This document shows, piece after piece, positions 37,567 through 45,199 of a stretch of DNA of 64,000 nt. The stretch lies in NCBI GenBank assembly GCA_023428905.1, contig JAEYWP010000015.1:1-64000 (forward strand), written 5' to 3'. Within the stretch, counting starts at the first letter, position 1. The number at the start of each line of letters is the position of its first letter. The notes under the pieces are model-generated. The model was not told the origin of the DNA and did no database searches. It saw only the letters and a program-made list of their open reading frames with translations. Position numbers and translations under genes: made by a program. This DNA comes from Verrucomicrobiota bacterium. GTDB lineage: Bacteria > Verrucomicrobiota > Verrucomicrobiia > Opitutales > Opitutaceae.

Positions 37567-38556
37567 TCAGCCGAGCGCGAGTGCGACGATTCCCGCGACG
37601 ATGCAGAGCCCGGCCCAGAGCCGACGTCTCGCCTCCGCCTCGTTGAGGAAATGGGCCCCGAAGGCCATGCCGATGAGAATGCTTACCTCGCGCGCCGGCG
37701 CCACGTAGCTCACCGGAGTAAATGCCATCGCGGTGAGGACGAGGACGTAGCTTAGGGGCGACAGGGCGGCTACGATCACAGCGTTGCGCCGGTGAAGGCG
37801 CCATTCCTTCGCCACCTCGCCGCGGCGCCTCCAGGCGAAGGGCGCCAGCAGCACCAGCTGCGTCAGCGCGGTGCCCGCGTCGTACAGCACCGGCGCGATC
37901 AGGAGCTGGGCCACGCCGTGTTTGTCCCAGAGCGTGTACGCAGCAATGAACAGCCCGGAGACAAAACCGTAGCACGCAGCCTGGCGGATGGGATCCAATG
38001 TAGGCGGCGTGCCCTCACGCCGCGTGGGACGCTGTCCAGTCCGAAGGTCCGGGCCAAACGTGCGGGGTGGGGGCACCCCGCCTACAAGGAAGCGGGGTGA
38101 GGCGGCGCCCCACAGCGAGCGCACCCATTTGTGTCCGCCTGCGATCAGGAAAATCCCGGCAATGATCGCCGCTGCGCCCGCCAACCCGACCGGGCTCGGC
38201 CGCTCACCCAAGATCAGGACGGCTCCCACTGCCGAGAAAAGCGGCCCCGTGCCCCGCGCCAGCGGATAGATCAGCGAAAAGTCGCCCGTTCGATATCCGC
38301 GCTGCAGGAAAAGTGAATACAGGGTCTTCAGGACTCCGCTGACAAAGATTGCGCCGAGCGCCGCGCCCGAGAGCGTCGGATCTCGCCAGATCACGTAACC
38401 CGCCACCACCGGGATGTAGGCAAGGTTGATCATCAGACCCACGAGGTAAACGAAGGGCAGGCCCCCGCCCGCCTTCTTGGCCCAGTAGTTCCAGGTGGCA
38501 TGCAGCACCGCCGCGATCAGCACGAGGGCGAGGGCAAGCGGTGTCATGGGCCCCAT
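37567..38556 (-). CDS. EamA/DMT-family transporter with a repeat-derived insert
   Basis: A 329-residue inner-membrane transporter of the drug/metabolite family, normally two EamA repeats of five helices. The first half is clear (LALVLIAAVLHATWNYWAKK, YPLARGTGPLFSAVGAVLIL). The second half includes GFVSGLFIAAYTLWDKHG and VLVLTAMAFTPVSYVAPARE. Between them a segment of about 30-40 residues (PRFLVGGVPPPRTFGPDLRT through TPPTLDPIRQ) comes from an inserted 88-base inverted-repeat element that keeps the frame. The insert falls in the loop joining the halves, so function may survive. The start ATG at 38556 has GGAG four bases upstream; 38547 is an alternative. Confidence 0.88.
   Translation of the reverse strand: MGPMTPLALALVLIAAVLHATWNYWAKKAGGGLPFVYLVGLMINLAYIPVVAGYVIWRDPTLSGAALGAIFVSGVLKTLYSLFLQRGYRTGDFSLIYPLARGTGPLFSAVGAVLILGERPSPVGLAGAAAIIAGIFLIAGGHKWVRSLWGAASPRFLVGGVPPPRTFGPDLRTGQRPTRREGTPPTLDPIRQAACYGFVSGLFIAAYTLWDKHGVAQLLIAPVLYDAGTALTQLVLLAPFAWRRRGEVAKEWRLHRRNAVIVAALSPLSYVLVLTAMAFTPVSYVAPAREVSILIGMAFGAHFLNEAEARRRLWAGLCIVAGIVALALG
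37999..38086. mobile_element. 88-bp MITE/REP-like element with 13-bp terminal inverted repeats
   Basis: Left end TGTAGGCGGCGTG, right end CACCCCGCCTACA; their inverted match has one mismatch. Inside, CCTCACGCCGCGTGGG repeats part of the left arm as a hairpin. A left-end copy occurs at 9634. It lies wholly inside the EamA reading frame with no stop codon in that frame. A clear target-site duplication is not visible. Confidence 0.75.
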
Positions 38557-38626
38557 CAATCTCCACTGTGCGCCCGCCCGCCGAGAATTTTCTGTCATTT
38601 CGACCCGGGCGCGCTAACGAGGTGCG

Positions 38627-39979
38627 ATGAGTACCTTGCATCACTCCTGGCGCGAATTGCGCGCGACGCTGGCACTGGCCGTGCCCATCGTCATCGGCCA
38701 GGTCAGCCAGATGGCGATGAACGTGACCGACAGCGTCATGATTGGTCGGGTCGGGACGGTGCCGCTGGCGGCCTCGGCCTTCGCTGGGACGGTGTTCGGC
38801 ATGTTTTTTGTGCTCGGGATCGGGATGCTGATGCCGGTGGCCGTGCTGGTCGCGCGGTCGCGCGGGGCAGGCGACCCCGCGTCGGGCGCGCAGCTCCTGC
38901 GACACGGCCTGGCCCTCGCCCTCGGGTTTGGCGCACTGGAGTTCCTGGTCATGGGCCTGCTGTCGACGCAGCTCCATCGTTTCGGCCAGCCACCGGAGGT
39001 CGTTGAGATCGTGGGGCCCTATTACCTGCTGATCGCCGGGTCCCTTGTCCCCGTCCTGGCTTTCCAGACGTTCCGGCAGTTCGCCGAATCGCTCGGCCGG
39101 CCGTGGATGCCGATGGCGATCATGCTCTCATCCGTGGTGCTGAATGTTTTCCTCAACTGGGTGCTGATTTACGGGCACCTCGGCGTGCCGGAGCTCGGGT
39201 TGACGGGGGCGGGGTGGGCGACCCTGCTGTCGCGCGCCGCGGGTCTGGTTGCGATCATCCTGTGGGTGCGCCAAGACGCGGCGCTGCGTCCCTGGTGGCC
39301 GCAGCATTGGACCGGCCCCCTGCTGCGCGCCCGCCTTGCGGAGATGCTCCGCCTGGGCATTCCGGCCTCAGGGCAGTTGCTCTTCGAGGCGGGAGCGTTC
39401 ACCGCGGCGGCGATCATGATGGGCTGGCTTGGTACCGTGCCCCTGGCGGCGCACCAAATTGCCATCAGCTGCGCGGGCACCACGTTTATGTTCACCCTCG
39501 GGCTGGCGCTCGCGACCAGCATGCGTATCGGCGAGGCCGCCGGCGCGGGCAAGCACGGGCGGCTCCGCGCCATCGGCTTCGGTGCACTGGGGGCAGGTGT
39601 CGCGCTGATGGTCGTGTTTGCGGCGGTTTTTGTTGTCGGTGGGGAATTTCTCGCCCGCCAGTTTGTATCCGACGGTGAGGTGGTCGCACTCGCCGCCAGC
39701 CTTCTCGTGGTGGCGGCTGTCTTCCAGGTGTTTGACGGCGCCCAGGTGATCGGCGCCGGGGCGCTGCGCGGACTGACGGACATCAAACTCCCGACCCTGA
39801 TCACCTTTGTGGCCTACTGGGTGGTCGCGCTCCCGGGAGGGTATTGGTTTGGCGTCAGGTCCGGCCATGGGGCGTTGGCGGTCTGGGGCGCACTTGCGGC
39901 CGGGTTGGCCTTTGCCGGCGTGTTTCTGGCGGTGCGTTTTGCCGTGCTCACCCGCGGCCCGGCGCGTGGTGTGCGCTGA
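38627..39979 (+). CDS. MATE-family multidrug/toxin efflux transporter
   Basis: A 450-residue, 12-helix antiporter of the NorM-like MATE family. The N-terminal LALAVPIVIGQVSQMAMNVT (about 16-35), followed by DSVMIGRVGTVPLAASAFAG, is diagnostic. The second half starts with MLRLGIPASGQLLFEAGAF (about 238), a match to the duplicated MATE core. The last segments include VFDGAQVIGAGALRGLTDIK. Drug or metabolite substrate unknown. GAGGTG lies four bases before the ATG, one of the few clear SDs here. It reads away from the EamA gene. Confidence 0.93.
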   Translation: MSTLHHSWRELRATLALAVPIVIGQVSQMAMNVTDSVMIGRVGTVPLAASAFAGTVFGMFFVLGIGMLMPVAVLVARSRGAGDPASGAQLLRHGLALALGFGALEFLVMGLLSTQLHRFGQPPEVVEIVGPYYLLIAGSLVPVLAFQTFRQFAESLGRPWMPMAIMLSSVVLNVFLNWVLIYGHLGVPELGLTGAGWATLLSRAAGLVAIILWVRQDAALRPWWPQHWTGPLLRARLAEMLRLGIPASGQLLFEAGAFTAAAIMMGWLGTVPLAAHQIAISCAGTTFMFTLGLALATSMRIGEAAGAGKHGRLRAIGFGALGAGVALMVVFAAVFVVGGEFLARQFVSDGEVVALAASLLVVAAVFQVFDGAQVIGAGALRGLTDIKLPTLITFVAYWVVALPGGYWFGVRSGHGALAVWGALAAGLAFAGVFLAVRFAVLTRGPARGVR

Positions 39980-40016
39980 CGCGCGACTTTGCCGCGGCCC
40001 ATGGCGCCTGGTCGCG

Positions 40017-40292
40017 TCAGGAGGTGAGCCGCGTTTTCACCTCGTCCAGAGTCAGTCCGTCGATCTGCACCACCTTCTGGCGCGCGGTTTGGCCGAGCAC
40101 CACGGTCACGGCCCGCCGCGGCAACTGCAGGGTCTCCGCCAGGAAATCACAGAGTTCCTCGTTCGCGCGCCCGTCCAGCGGGGGGGCGTGCACCTTGACC
40201 TTCAGCGCCTCGCCCAGCCAGCCGGCGACCGCGGTGCGCGGCGCGTTCGGTATGGCCTTGATCGCAAGGCGGCAGCTGGGCGCCGCGTTCAC
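40017..40292 (-). CDS. yggU: UPF0235 (DUF167) protein YggU
   Basis: A 91-residue protein of the DUF167 family. Hallmarks are AIKAIPNAPRTAVAGWLGE, LKVKVHAPPLDGRANEELCD (about 31-50) and the LPRRAVTVVLGQTARQKVVQ tail. The biochemical role is unknown. It starts with GTG overlapping the stop of the upstream PLP enzyme (GTGA), so the two are translationally coupled. Confidence 0.93.
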   Translation of the reverse strand: MNAAPSCRLAIKAIPNAPRTAVAGWLGEALKVKVHAPPLDGRANEELCDFLAETLQLPRRAVTVVLGQTARQKVVQIDGLTLDEVKTRLTS

Positions 40293-41791
40293 CCCAGGGC
40301 CTCGGCGAGGGCGCCGATGATTTCTTCCACCGGCTCGCAGCCGATCGAGAGACGGAGCAACTCCGGATCGAGACCGCAGGCTTGCAGGGTCTCGCGGCCC
40401 TGCGCGCTCGTGACGAGATCGTAGTGTGCCAGGTAGATGAAGGGGCAGATCAGCGTCGTCTTCATCCCAAAGCTTGGCCCTTTCGCCAGCCGCAGCCGGT
40501 CATAAACGTCGGCAATGGGCCGGTTGAGGGTGAACGAGATCATGCTGCCGACCGCATCGGGCGAGCGGGAGAGGCGTTCGTAGTTGGCCTTTGAACGCGG
40601 GTGGTGGGACCAGTAGACTTCGCGCACCGCGGGATGCGACTGGAGGAAGTGGACCACCCGGGGAGTGGAGCGGTTGATCTGCGCGACCACCGGCTCGTAG
40701 TCGAGGATCTGCGACGCGAGGCGTGAGACGTCCCGCGAATAGACGGGTTCGAGTTCCGCTGGCAACGCCCGCCGGAACTCGGCGGCGAACGGGCTGGCGG
40801 GGTTCACCACCACCGCGCCCATGATCACGTCGCCTTCGCTGGCGGCGTATTTGGTGAGGCTGTTCACCGCCAGATCGCAATGGGGCAGGACGTCGAGATT
40901 GAGCGGCGACGTGATGGTCGGATCGACAATCAGCGCTGCCCCGTGCTGGCGGCAGAGGGCGTACAGCGCGGGCAGGTCAGGCGTCTGGATCAGCGGGTTG
41001 GTGGGCACCTCTGTGATCACGCCGGCGATCTCCGTGCCGCGTGTGTGGAAGAGGGCCCGCAGGGCGCTCAGATCGAACACGTCGCTGACAAAAACGTAGT
41101 CCCGCGCCGGCTGGCTGGTGAACTTCTGGAGGATGGCGATGGTATCGAGGTAGAGCCAGCCCAGTTGGATCCAGACGGTGCGGCCGCGCGCCCGCTGCAG
41201 GGCATCGGCGGTGCGGAAGCTGGCGTACACGGCGTTCATGCCGCTGTTGGCGAGAAAGACGTCGTCGGAGGTGGCGTGCTGGAAGGCGCGCGCGGTGGCG
41301 CCCTTGACCCGGGCAGGAGCATATCCCTCGAAGGCAGGCTCGGCGTAACCTTCCGCCAGCAGGCCGACGCGCAGGAGGTAATCCTCGGCTTCGCGTGAGG
41401 AGAGCAGTTTGCCCGTGTGTTGAAGGAAGGTCTTGGCCCGCGCGTAGGTGTCCGCGTCCTTGGGAAAGGCCACGCCCGAGATTCCGCGGTGCTCGACCGT
41501 ATGGGCGGCCGGAAGAGCAAGCCAGAGGCGGAGCGACTCTGCGGCGGCGGCGGACGAAGTCAGCCAGACATCCTCGCCCTCGAGTGCCAGGGCCTCCCGC
41601 AGGTGAGCAGCCGCCTTTTTCAGGTACGGATGCTGGACAAAACGCGGGTAGCCGGACGACATCTGCGCCAGGATGTCCGGGTCCTTTTCCTCGTAACCGA
41701 TCACCGCGCGCATGGTGGGCAGGCTGCAAGAGACACCGTGCACGCTGGACGGGATGCGTTGACCGAGAGGGAGGTGCTCAAAAACAGGCAT
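40289..41791 (-). CDS. Cystathionine gamma-synthase-like PLP enzyme, fungal-type architecture
   Basis: A 500-residue PLP enzyme of the Cys/Met-metabolism family. The lysine that forms the Schiff base is in NSLTKYAASEGDVI (about 323), preceded by the cofactor Asp in ALIVDPTITSPL. The family is usually about 390 residues; the extra N-terminal part (about 1-120) begins HGVSCSLPTMRAVIGYEEKD, then SSGYPRFVQHPYLKKAAAHL. These are like the N-terminal motifs of fungal cystathionine gamma-synthases (Str2/MetB type). It is expected to join cysteine to an activated homoserine, but this is inferred. The start MPVFEHL was chosen because homology begins just after it. Confidence 0.85.
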   Translation of the reverse strand: MPVFEHLPLGQRIPSSVHGVSCSLPTMRAVIGYEEKDPDILAQMSSGYPRFVQHPYLKKAAAHLREALALEGEDVWLTSSAAAAESLRLWLALPAAHTVEHRGISGVAFPKDADTYARAKTFLQHTGKLLSSREAEDYLLRVGLLAEGYAEPAFEGYAPARVKGATARAFQHATSDDVFLANSGMNAVYASFRTADALQRARGRTVWIQLGWLYLDTIAILQKFTSQPARDYVFVSDVFDLSALRALFHTRGTEIAGVITEVPTNPLIQTPDLPALYALCRQHGAALIVDPTITSPLNLDVLPHCDLAVNSLTKYAASEGDVIMGAVVVNPASPFAAEFRRALPAELEPVYSRDVSRLASQILDYEPVVAQINRSTPRVVHFLQSHPAVREVYWSHHPRSKANYERLSRSPDAVGSMISFTLNRPIADVYDRLRLAKGPSFGMKTTLICPFIYLAHYDLVTSAQGRETLQACGLDPELLRLSIGCEPVEEIIGALAEALG

Positions 41792-41951
41792 GCGTGGCAG
41801 GGCAGGTTGTGGGTCGCCGGCGCGGGTGCAAGGCGGAGGTGGGTGGGACCGGTACAGTGCGCCTCCTTTCGGCAGAGCGGCGGGTGCAGTGGTGGCACGG
41901 CTCCAAGAGACGCTTGCCCCGCAAAACGCCGACCCGGCATGATGCGCCGCG

Positions 41952-42710
41952 ATGAAGCTCGTCTCGTGGAACATCAATGGCGTCCGTGCCGCATTGAAGA
42001 AGGGGCTCCTGGAGTTCATGCAGGGCAGCCAGGCCGACGTGATCTGCCTCCAGGAGGCGAAGGCGCATCCCGGGGATGTCCAACACATCGGCTGGCCGCG
42101 CGGTTATGAGGTGTTTTGGAACCCGGCGGTTAAGAAAGGCTACAGCGGCACCGTCACCTTCACCCGGGTGAAGCCGAAAGCCGTCACCCTTGGGATCGGT
42201 CTCCCGGAGCATGATACAGAGGGCAGGGTGCTCACGCTCGAGTTCGACGATTTCTTCCAGGTGAACGTGTACCAGCCCAACTCCCAGCGCGGGCTGACTC
42301 GGCTCGATTATCGGGTGAAAGTCTGGGATCCGGCTTTTCTCACCTTCCTAAGGAAGCTGGAGAAGAAGAAGCCGGTGCTTTTTTGCGGCGACCTGAACGT
42401 CGCGCACACGGAGCTGGATCTGGCCAATCCCAAGACGAACCGCCGCAACGCCGGGTTCACCGACGAGGAGCGGGCGAACTTCACCACCCTGCTCGGAAAG
42501 GGGTATGTGGATACCTTTCGTGAATTTGAAAAGGGGCCAGGGCACTACAGCTGGTGGAGCCAGATGAGCGACTGCCGGGCGCGGAACATCGGGTGGCGCG
42601 TCGATTATTTCGTCGCCAGTGAAAAGCTGCGCGACCGACTGAAGGCGGCCGCGATTCATCCCAAGGTGATGGGCAGCGACCACTGTCCCGTCAGCCTCGA
42701 TCTGGCCTGA
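41952..42710 (+). CDS. xth: Exodeoxyribonuclease III
   Basis: A 252-residue AP endonuclease/3'-5' exonuclease of the ExoIII/ExoA group. It nicks DNA at abasic sites and trims 3' ends in base-excision repair. Visible motifs: MKLVSWNINGVRAALKKG (1-18), the metal ligand Glu in ICLQEAKAHP (about 35), YQPNSQRG, FCGDLNVAHTELDLANPK (about 143), WRVDYFVAS and the C-terminal GSDHCPVSLDL. It is more like the eukaryotic/ExoA branch. It reads away from the PLP gene and runs into the CinA-C gene four bases later. Confidence 0.96.
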   Translation: MKLVSWNINGVRAALKKGLLEFMQGSQADVICLQEAKAHPGDVQHIGWPRGYEVFWNPAVKKGYSGTVTFTRVKPKAVTLGIGLPEHDTEGRVLTLEFDDFFQVNVYQPNSQRGLTRLDYRVKVWDPAFLTFLRKLEKKKPVLFCGDLNVAHTELDLANPKTNRRNAGFTDEERANFTTLLGKGYVDTFREFEKGPGHYSWWSQMSDCRARNIGWRVDYFVASEKLRDRLKAAAIHPKVMGSDHCPVSLDLA

Positions 42711-42714
42711 GCCC

Positions 42715-43248
42715 ATGGCGTCGTCCCTCTCCGATCCGGCGGCGCAGGACGCCGCCCTCAACGAGATGAAGGCGCTGCTGCTGCGGGAGCCGCGGTGGAC
42801 GGTGGCCGCGGCGGAAAGTCTGAGCTGCGGGCGGGTTCAGGCCCTGCTGGGCGCCATCTCCGGAGCGTCGGGTTATCTGCTCGGCGGGGTGACTGCCTAC
42901 ACGATTGAGCAAAAAGTCCGACTGTTGGCGGTCGATCGCGAGCAGGCGGTGGCGGTGAAGGCGGTATCTGCGGGGGTGGCCGAGGCGATGGCCTTGGGGG
43001 TGTGCCGGCTTTTTGGGAGCACCCTCGGGGTGGCAACCACCGGTTTCGCAGAGGCCGACCGAGCCGCCGGGGTGTCGGCGCCAATGGCGTATTGGGCAAT
43101 CTGCGACCTGGCGACACCCGGGGCTCCGCTGTTGCGCTCAGGACGGATGGAGTTCCCCCCCGGCCTGGCGCGGCGGGTGGTGCAATCGGCGGTGGCGGAA
43201 CGGGTGCTGGAGCAGGTGCTCGATCACCTCCGCAAACGGCGCGGATAG
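42715..43248 (+). CDS. CinA C-terminal-domain protein (PncC-like)
   Basis: A 177-residue stand-alone CinA C-terminal domain, the fold that deamidates nicotinamide mononucleotide in PncC. The N-terminal VAAAESLSCGRVQALLG (about 32-48) and GASGYLLGGVTAYTIEQKV (about 53) are typical. The loop after GVATTGFAEADRAAGVSAP (about 103) differs from the usual GIAGPGGGTxxKPVGTV, so activity is not assured. It follows xth by four bases and is probably cotranscribed. Confidence 0.85.
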   Translation: MASSLSDPAAQDAALNEMKALLLREPRWTVAAAESLSCGRVQALLGAISGASGYLLGGVTAYTIEQKVRLLAVDREQAVAVKAVSAGVAEAMALGVCRLFGSTLGVATTGFAEADRAAGVSAPMAYWAICDLATPGAPLLRSGRMEFPPGLARRVVQSAVAERVLEQVLDHLRKRRG

Positions 43249-43264
43249 GCCGCGGGACGGCTAC

Positions 43265-43289
43265 AAAAAAGGCGCCCGCTCAGGGCGCC
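43265..43289 (-). terminator. Intrinsic terminator of the SYLF gene
   Basis: On the minus strand GGCGCCC-TGAGC-GGGCGCC is followed by TTTTTT. It sits 25 bases after the stop of the SYLF gene and 17 bases after the convergent CinA-C gene. Confidence 0.9.
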
Positions 43290-43313
43290 GAGTGGAAGGG
43301 GGCGGGTCGCCGT

Positions 43314-43997
43314 TTATTTGGTGATCTCGGCGACGTACTCCATCAGCGGGCGAACCTCGTCCGGCGGCGTGACAAAATCCCCGTACAACAGCTCGGGCAG
43401 GGCGAAGCGGGTCTTGTAGAACGCCTGGTTCGCGGTGTCGTCGCGGGTGAGGAAGCCGGCCTTGACGGTGGCGCCGGCGAAGAGGCCCTTGTTCTTGGTG
43501 TAAACGAGCACCGGGGTGGCGAGGATGTCCTTGTTCACGCTCTCCATCTCCGTCCACTTCGGACCCATCACCGCCTTCGCATCGACGCCTACGTTGACGC
43601 GGCTGTTGAAGAGCCGACGCGGGGTTTCTTCATCGGTGAGCACATACACGGTCTCCACGGCCTGGCCGCCGAACTGAAGGCCGATGCTGGCGTCACCAGC
43701 ATCGATGATCACCGGGATGCTCCACGTGTTGTCTGCGCGTTTGACCATGATGACGCCGTAGCCCCCGGTGACACCGAAGATAACCCCTGCCTTGAACTGG
43801 TTGATGATGACCAGGCCGCGCGCCTGTTGCAGCACCTGCGGCGGGATGGCATAGGACGGATTGGCCATGAACTCGCGGAGGATCGCTTCGCACGATTCGA
43901 TCCGCTTCACGTAATTGGCGCGTTTTTCCGCGGCCTGTGCGACCGGGGCAGCCAGCGCGAGCAGCACCGCAAGTCCAAGGAGGATAAGCTTCTTCAT
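43314..43997 (-). CDS. Exported SYLF (YSC84)-domain protein
   Basis: A 227-residue exported protein. A signal peptide (LILLGLAVLLALAAPVAQA) is followed by a SYLF domain. Motifs are ARGLVIINQFKAGVIFGVTGG (about 60-80, in parts), SIGLQFGGQAVETVYVLTDE and KNKGLFAGATVKAGFL. In eukaryotic proteins the domain binds phosphoinositides and actin; bacterial members are exported and may bind lipids. Role unknown. A strong terminator follows. Confidence 0.9.
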   Translation of the reverse strand: MKKLILLGLAVLLALAAPVAQAAEKRANYVKRIESCEAILREFMANPSYAIPPQVLQQARGLVIINQFKAGVIFGVTGGYGVIMVKRADNTWSIPVIIDAGDASIGLQFGGQAVETVYVLTDEETPRRLFNSRVNVGVDAKAVMGPKWTEMESVNKDILATPVLVYTKNKGLFAGATVKAGFLTRDDTANQAFYKTRFALPELLYGDFVTPPDEVRPLMEYVAEITK

Positions 43998-44097
43998 GAC
44001 AAAGTGTGGTTTGGAGCAGACTATGCACGCCCTGGGGGGCTTGGAAAGCGTGGAGTGACCTTCGTTCCGGCGCAGGAGGGAGGATGTTTGAGGGTGG

Positions 44098-44279
44098 GAT
44101 TCGTGATTTCTGATATGGGAAGTACGGGGCGAAGGGCGGAGTCAGGTCCTCGCTGATACGTCTGTTTCAGGACATGGGTACGACCGGCCTGTCCGTGCTG
44201 TGGCCTGAGAGACGAGCGTTGCGGCAGAGACATCCCTGCTTCCGAAAAATCACGAAGCACACATCAAGAATGCGAATCG
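44098..44279. repeat. GATTCGTGATT-type repeat patches in a 299-base gap
   Basis: GATTCGTGATTTCTGAT (44098-44114) and, inverted, AAAAATCACGAAGCACACAT with AAGAATGCGAATC (44243-44279). They face each other between the SYLF gene and the metallopeptidase. Nothing else is recognisable in the gap. Confidence 0.5.
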
Positions 44280-44296
44280 CGCGCCCCAGCGCGCGC

Positions 44297-44683
44297 TCAG
44301 CCCAGACCGCGCGCCTCGATCTCGTCCTCGTCCCAGCCGAGATAGTGACCCAGTTCGTGCAGGTAGGTGATACGTACCTCCTCGCGGAAGCGGGCGGCGT
44401 CGCCTTCGGCCTCATCCAGGATGTTTTCGAGGAAAAGCAGGATGTGCGGGGGCACGGCATTGGCGGCACCCGGCTCGCCCGAGACCGGCTCACCCACAAA
44501 CATCCCCAGGATGTCGGGCTCAAATTCCGCGCCCAGGATCTCCTCGGTCGGCCAGTCGTAATAGATCACCGGGACGGCGCCGGCCAATGCCCGGATCTCC
44601 GGTGGGAGCCGTTTTTGCACCGCGGCCACGGTCGTCTCTGCCGCGCGGATCATCTCAGGTCCTGATGAAAAGTCTTGAAACAT
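44297..44683 (-). CDS. Small zincin-like metallopeptidase family protein
   Basis: A 128-residue protein of the possible Zn-dependent protease family (TTHA0227-like). The HExxH motif is in YLHELGHYLGWDEDEIEARG (about 108-127), with a third ligand likely in DEDE. Upstream are PPHILLFLENILDEAEGD and REEVRITYLHE, as in family members. The start ATG at 44683 was chosen; a TTG two codons upstream is an alternative. An AT-rich TATTTA lies 13 bases before it, with CTGACG 16 bases further up, so the transcript may be nearly leaderless. Confidence 0.88.
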   Translation of the reverse strand: MFQDFSSGPEMIRAAETTVAAVQKRLPPEIRALAGAVPVIYYDWPTEEILGAEFEPDILGMFVGEPVSGEPGAANAVPPHILLFLENILDEAEGDAARFREEVRITYLHELGHYLGWDEDEIEARGLG

Positions 44684-44721
44684 TGACAAAAGAAATTAAA
44701 TAGTTCCGACGGCGGGGGCGT

Positions 44722-44737
44722 CAGGTGACGTCACCTG
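44722..44737. promoter_or_regulatory. Perfect 16-bp palindrome CAGGTGACGTCACCTG
   Basis: A perfect palindrome in the 79-base gap between two genes that read away from each other: the metallopeptidase and the small exported protein at 44763. It overlaps the CTGACG/-35-like region of the metallopeptidase and lies 25 bases before the other start. A dimeric regulator site is likely; the regulator is unknown. Confidence 0.6.
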
Positions 44738-44762
44738 CCATCATGCAAGTTCACGATATCCT

Positions 44763-45149
44763 ATGAAACGATACACATACGTCTGGGCGTTCGCGGCGCT
44801 GGTGCTGGGTTCGTCCTTTGGAGGGGTTCAGGCGCGGGGGCAAGAGGCTGCCGCAATCGCAGCGGGGCAGCCGGCCGCACAGGGGCGGGTGATCCAGAGC
44901 CGGCTCGACCGTCTGACACAGGAGCTTCGGCTGACGGCCGAGCAACGCTCGCAGGTCGCGGCCATTCTCAAGGAGGAAAAGGCTGCGCGCAAAGCCGTGA
45001 AAATCGACACGTCACTCACTGACGATGTCCGGAAGGCAAAGCGCCGTGAGATCGCAGCGGCGCACAATGCGCGGATCCGGGAACTCCTGGACACCGAGCA
45101 GCGCGACGCCTTCGACCGCACCTTGCAGAAGCGGGCGCGCAAGAGCTGA
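44763..45149 (+). CDS. Small exported helical protein, Spy/CpxP-like
   Basis: A 128-residue exported protein with a signal peptide (YVWAFAALVLGSSFGGVQARG). The mature part is all-helical and highly charged. LRLTAEQRSQVAAILKEEK (about 53-71) resembles the LTxxQ-type motif of periplasmic Spy/CpxP chaperones, and LLDTEQRDAFDRTL near the C-terminus repeats it. A role in envelope stress or metal sensing is possible. It is preceded by a perfect palindrome. Confidence 0.78.
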   Translation: MKRYTYVWAFAALVLGSSFGGVQARGQEAAAIAAGQPAAQGRVIQSRLDRLTQELRLTAEQRSQVAAILKEEKAARKAVKIDTSLTDDVRKAKRREIAAAHNARIRELLDTEQRDAFDRTLQKRARKS

Positions 45150-45159
45150 GCGCGACCTC

Positions 45160-45189
45160 CCGCCGCCGTCTTGGGCAGGGCGGCGGCGG
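45160..45189. terminator. GC-rich hairpin between convergent genes
   Basis: CCGCCGCCG and CGGCGGCGG pair around a 12-base loop between the Spy-like gene and rapA. No U-tract follows on either strand, so it is only a candidate. Confidence 0.35.
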
Positions 45190-45199
45190 CGAGGCGGTC

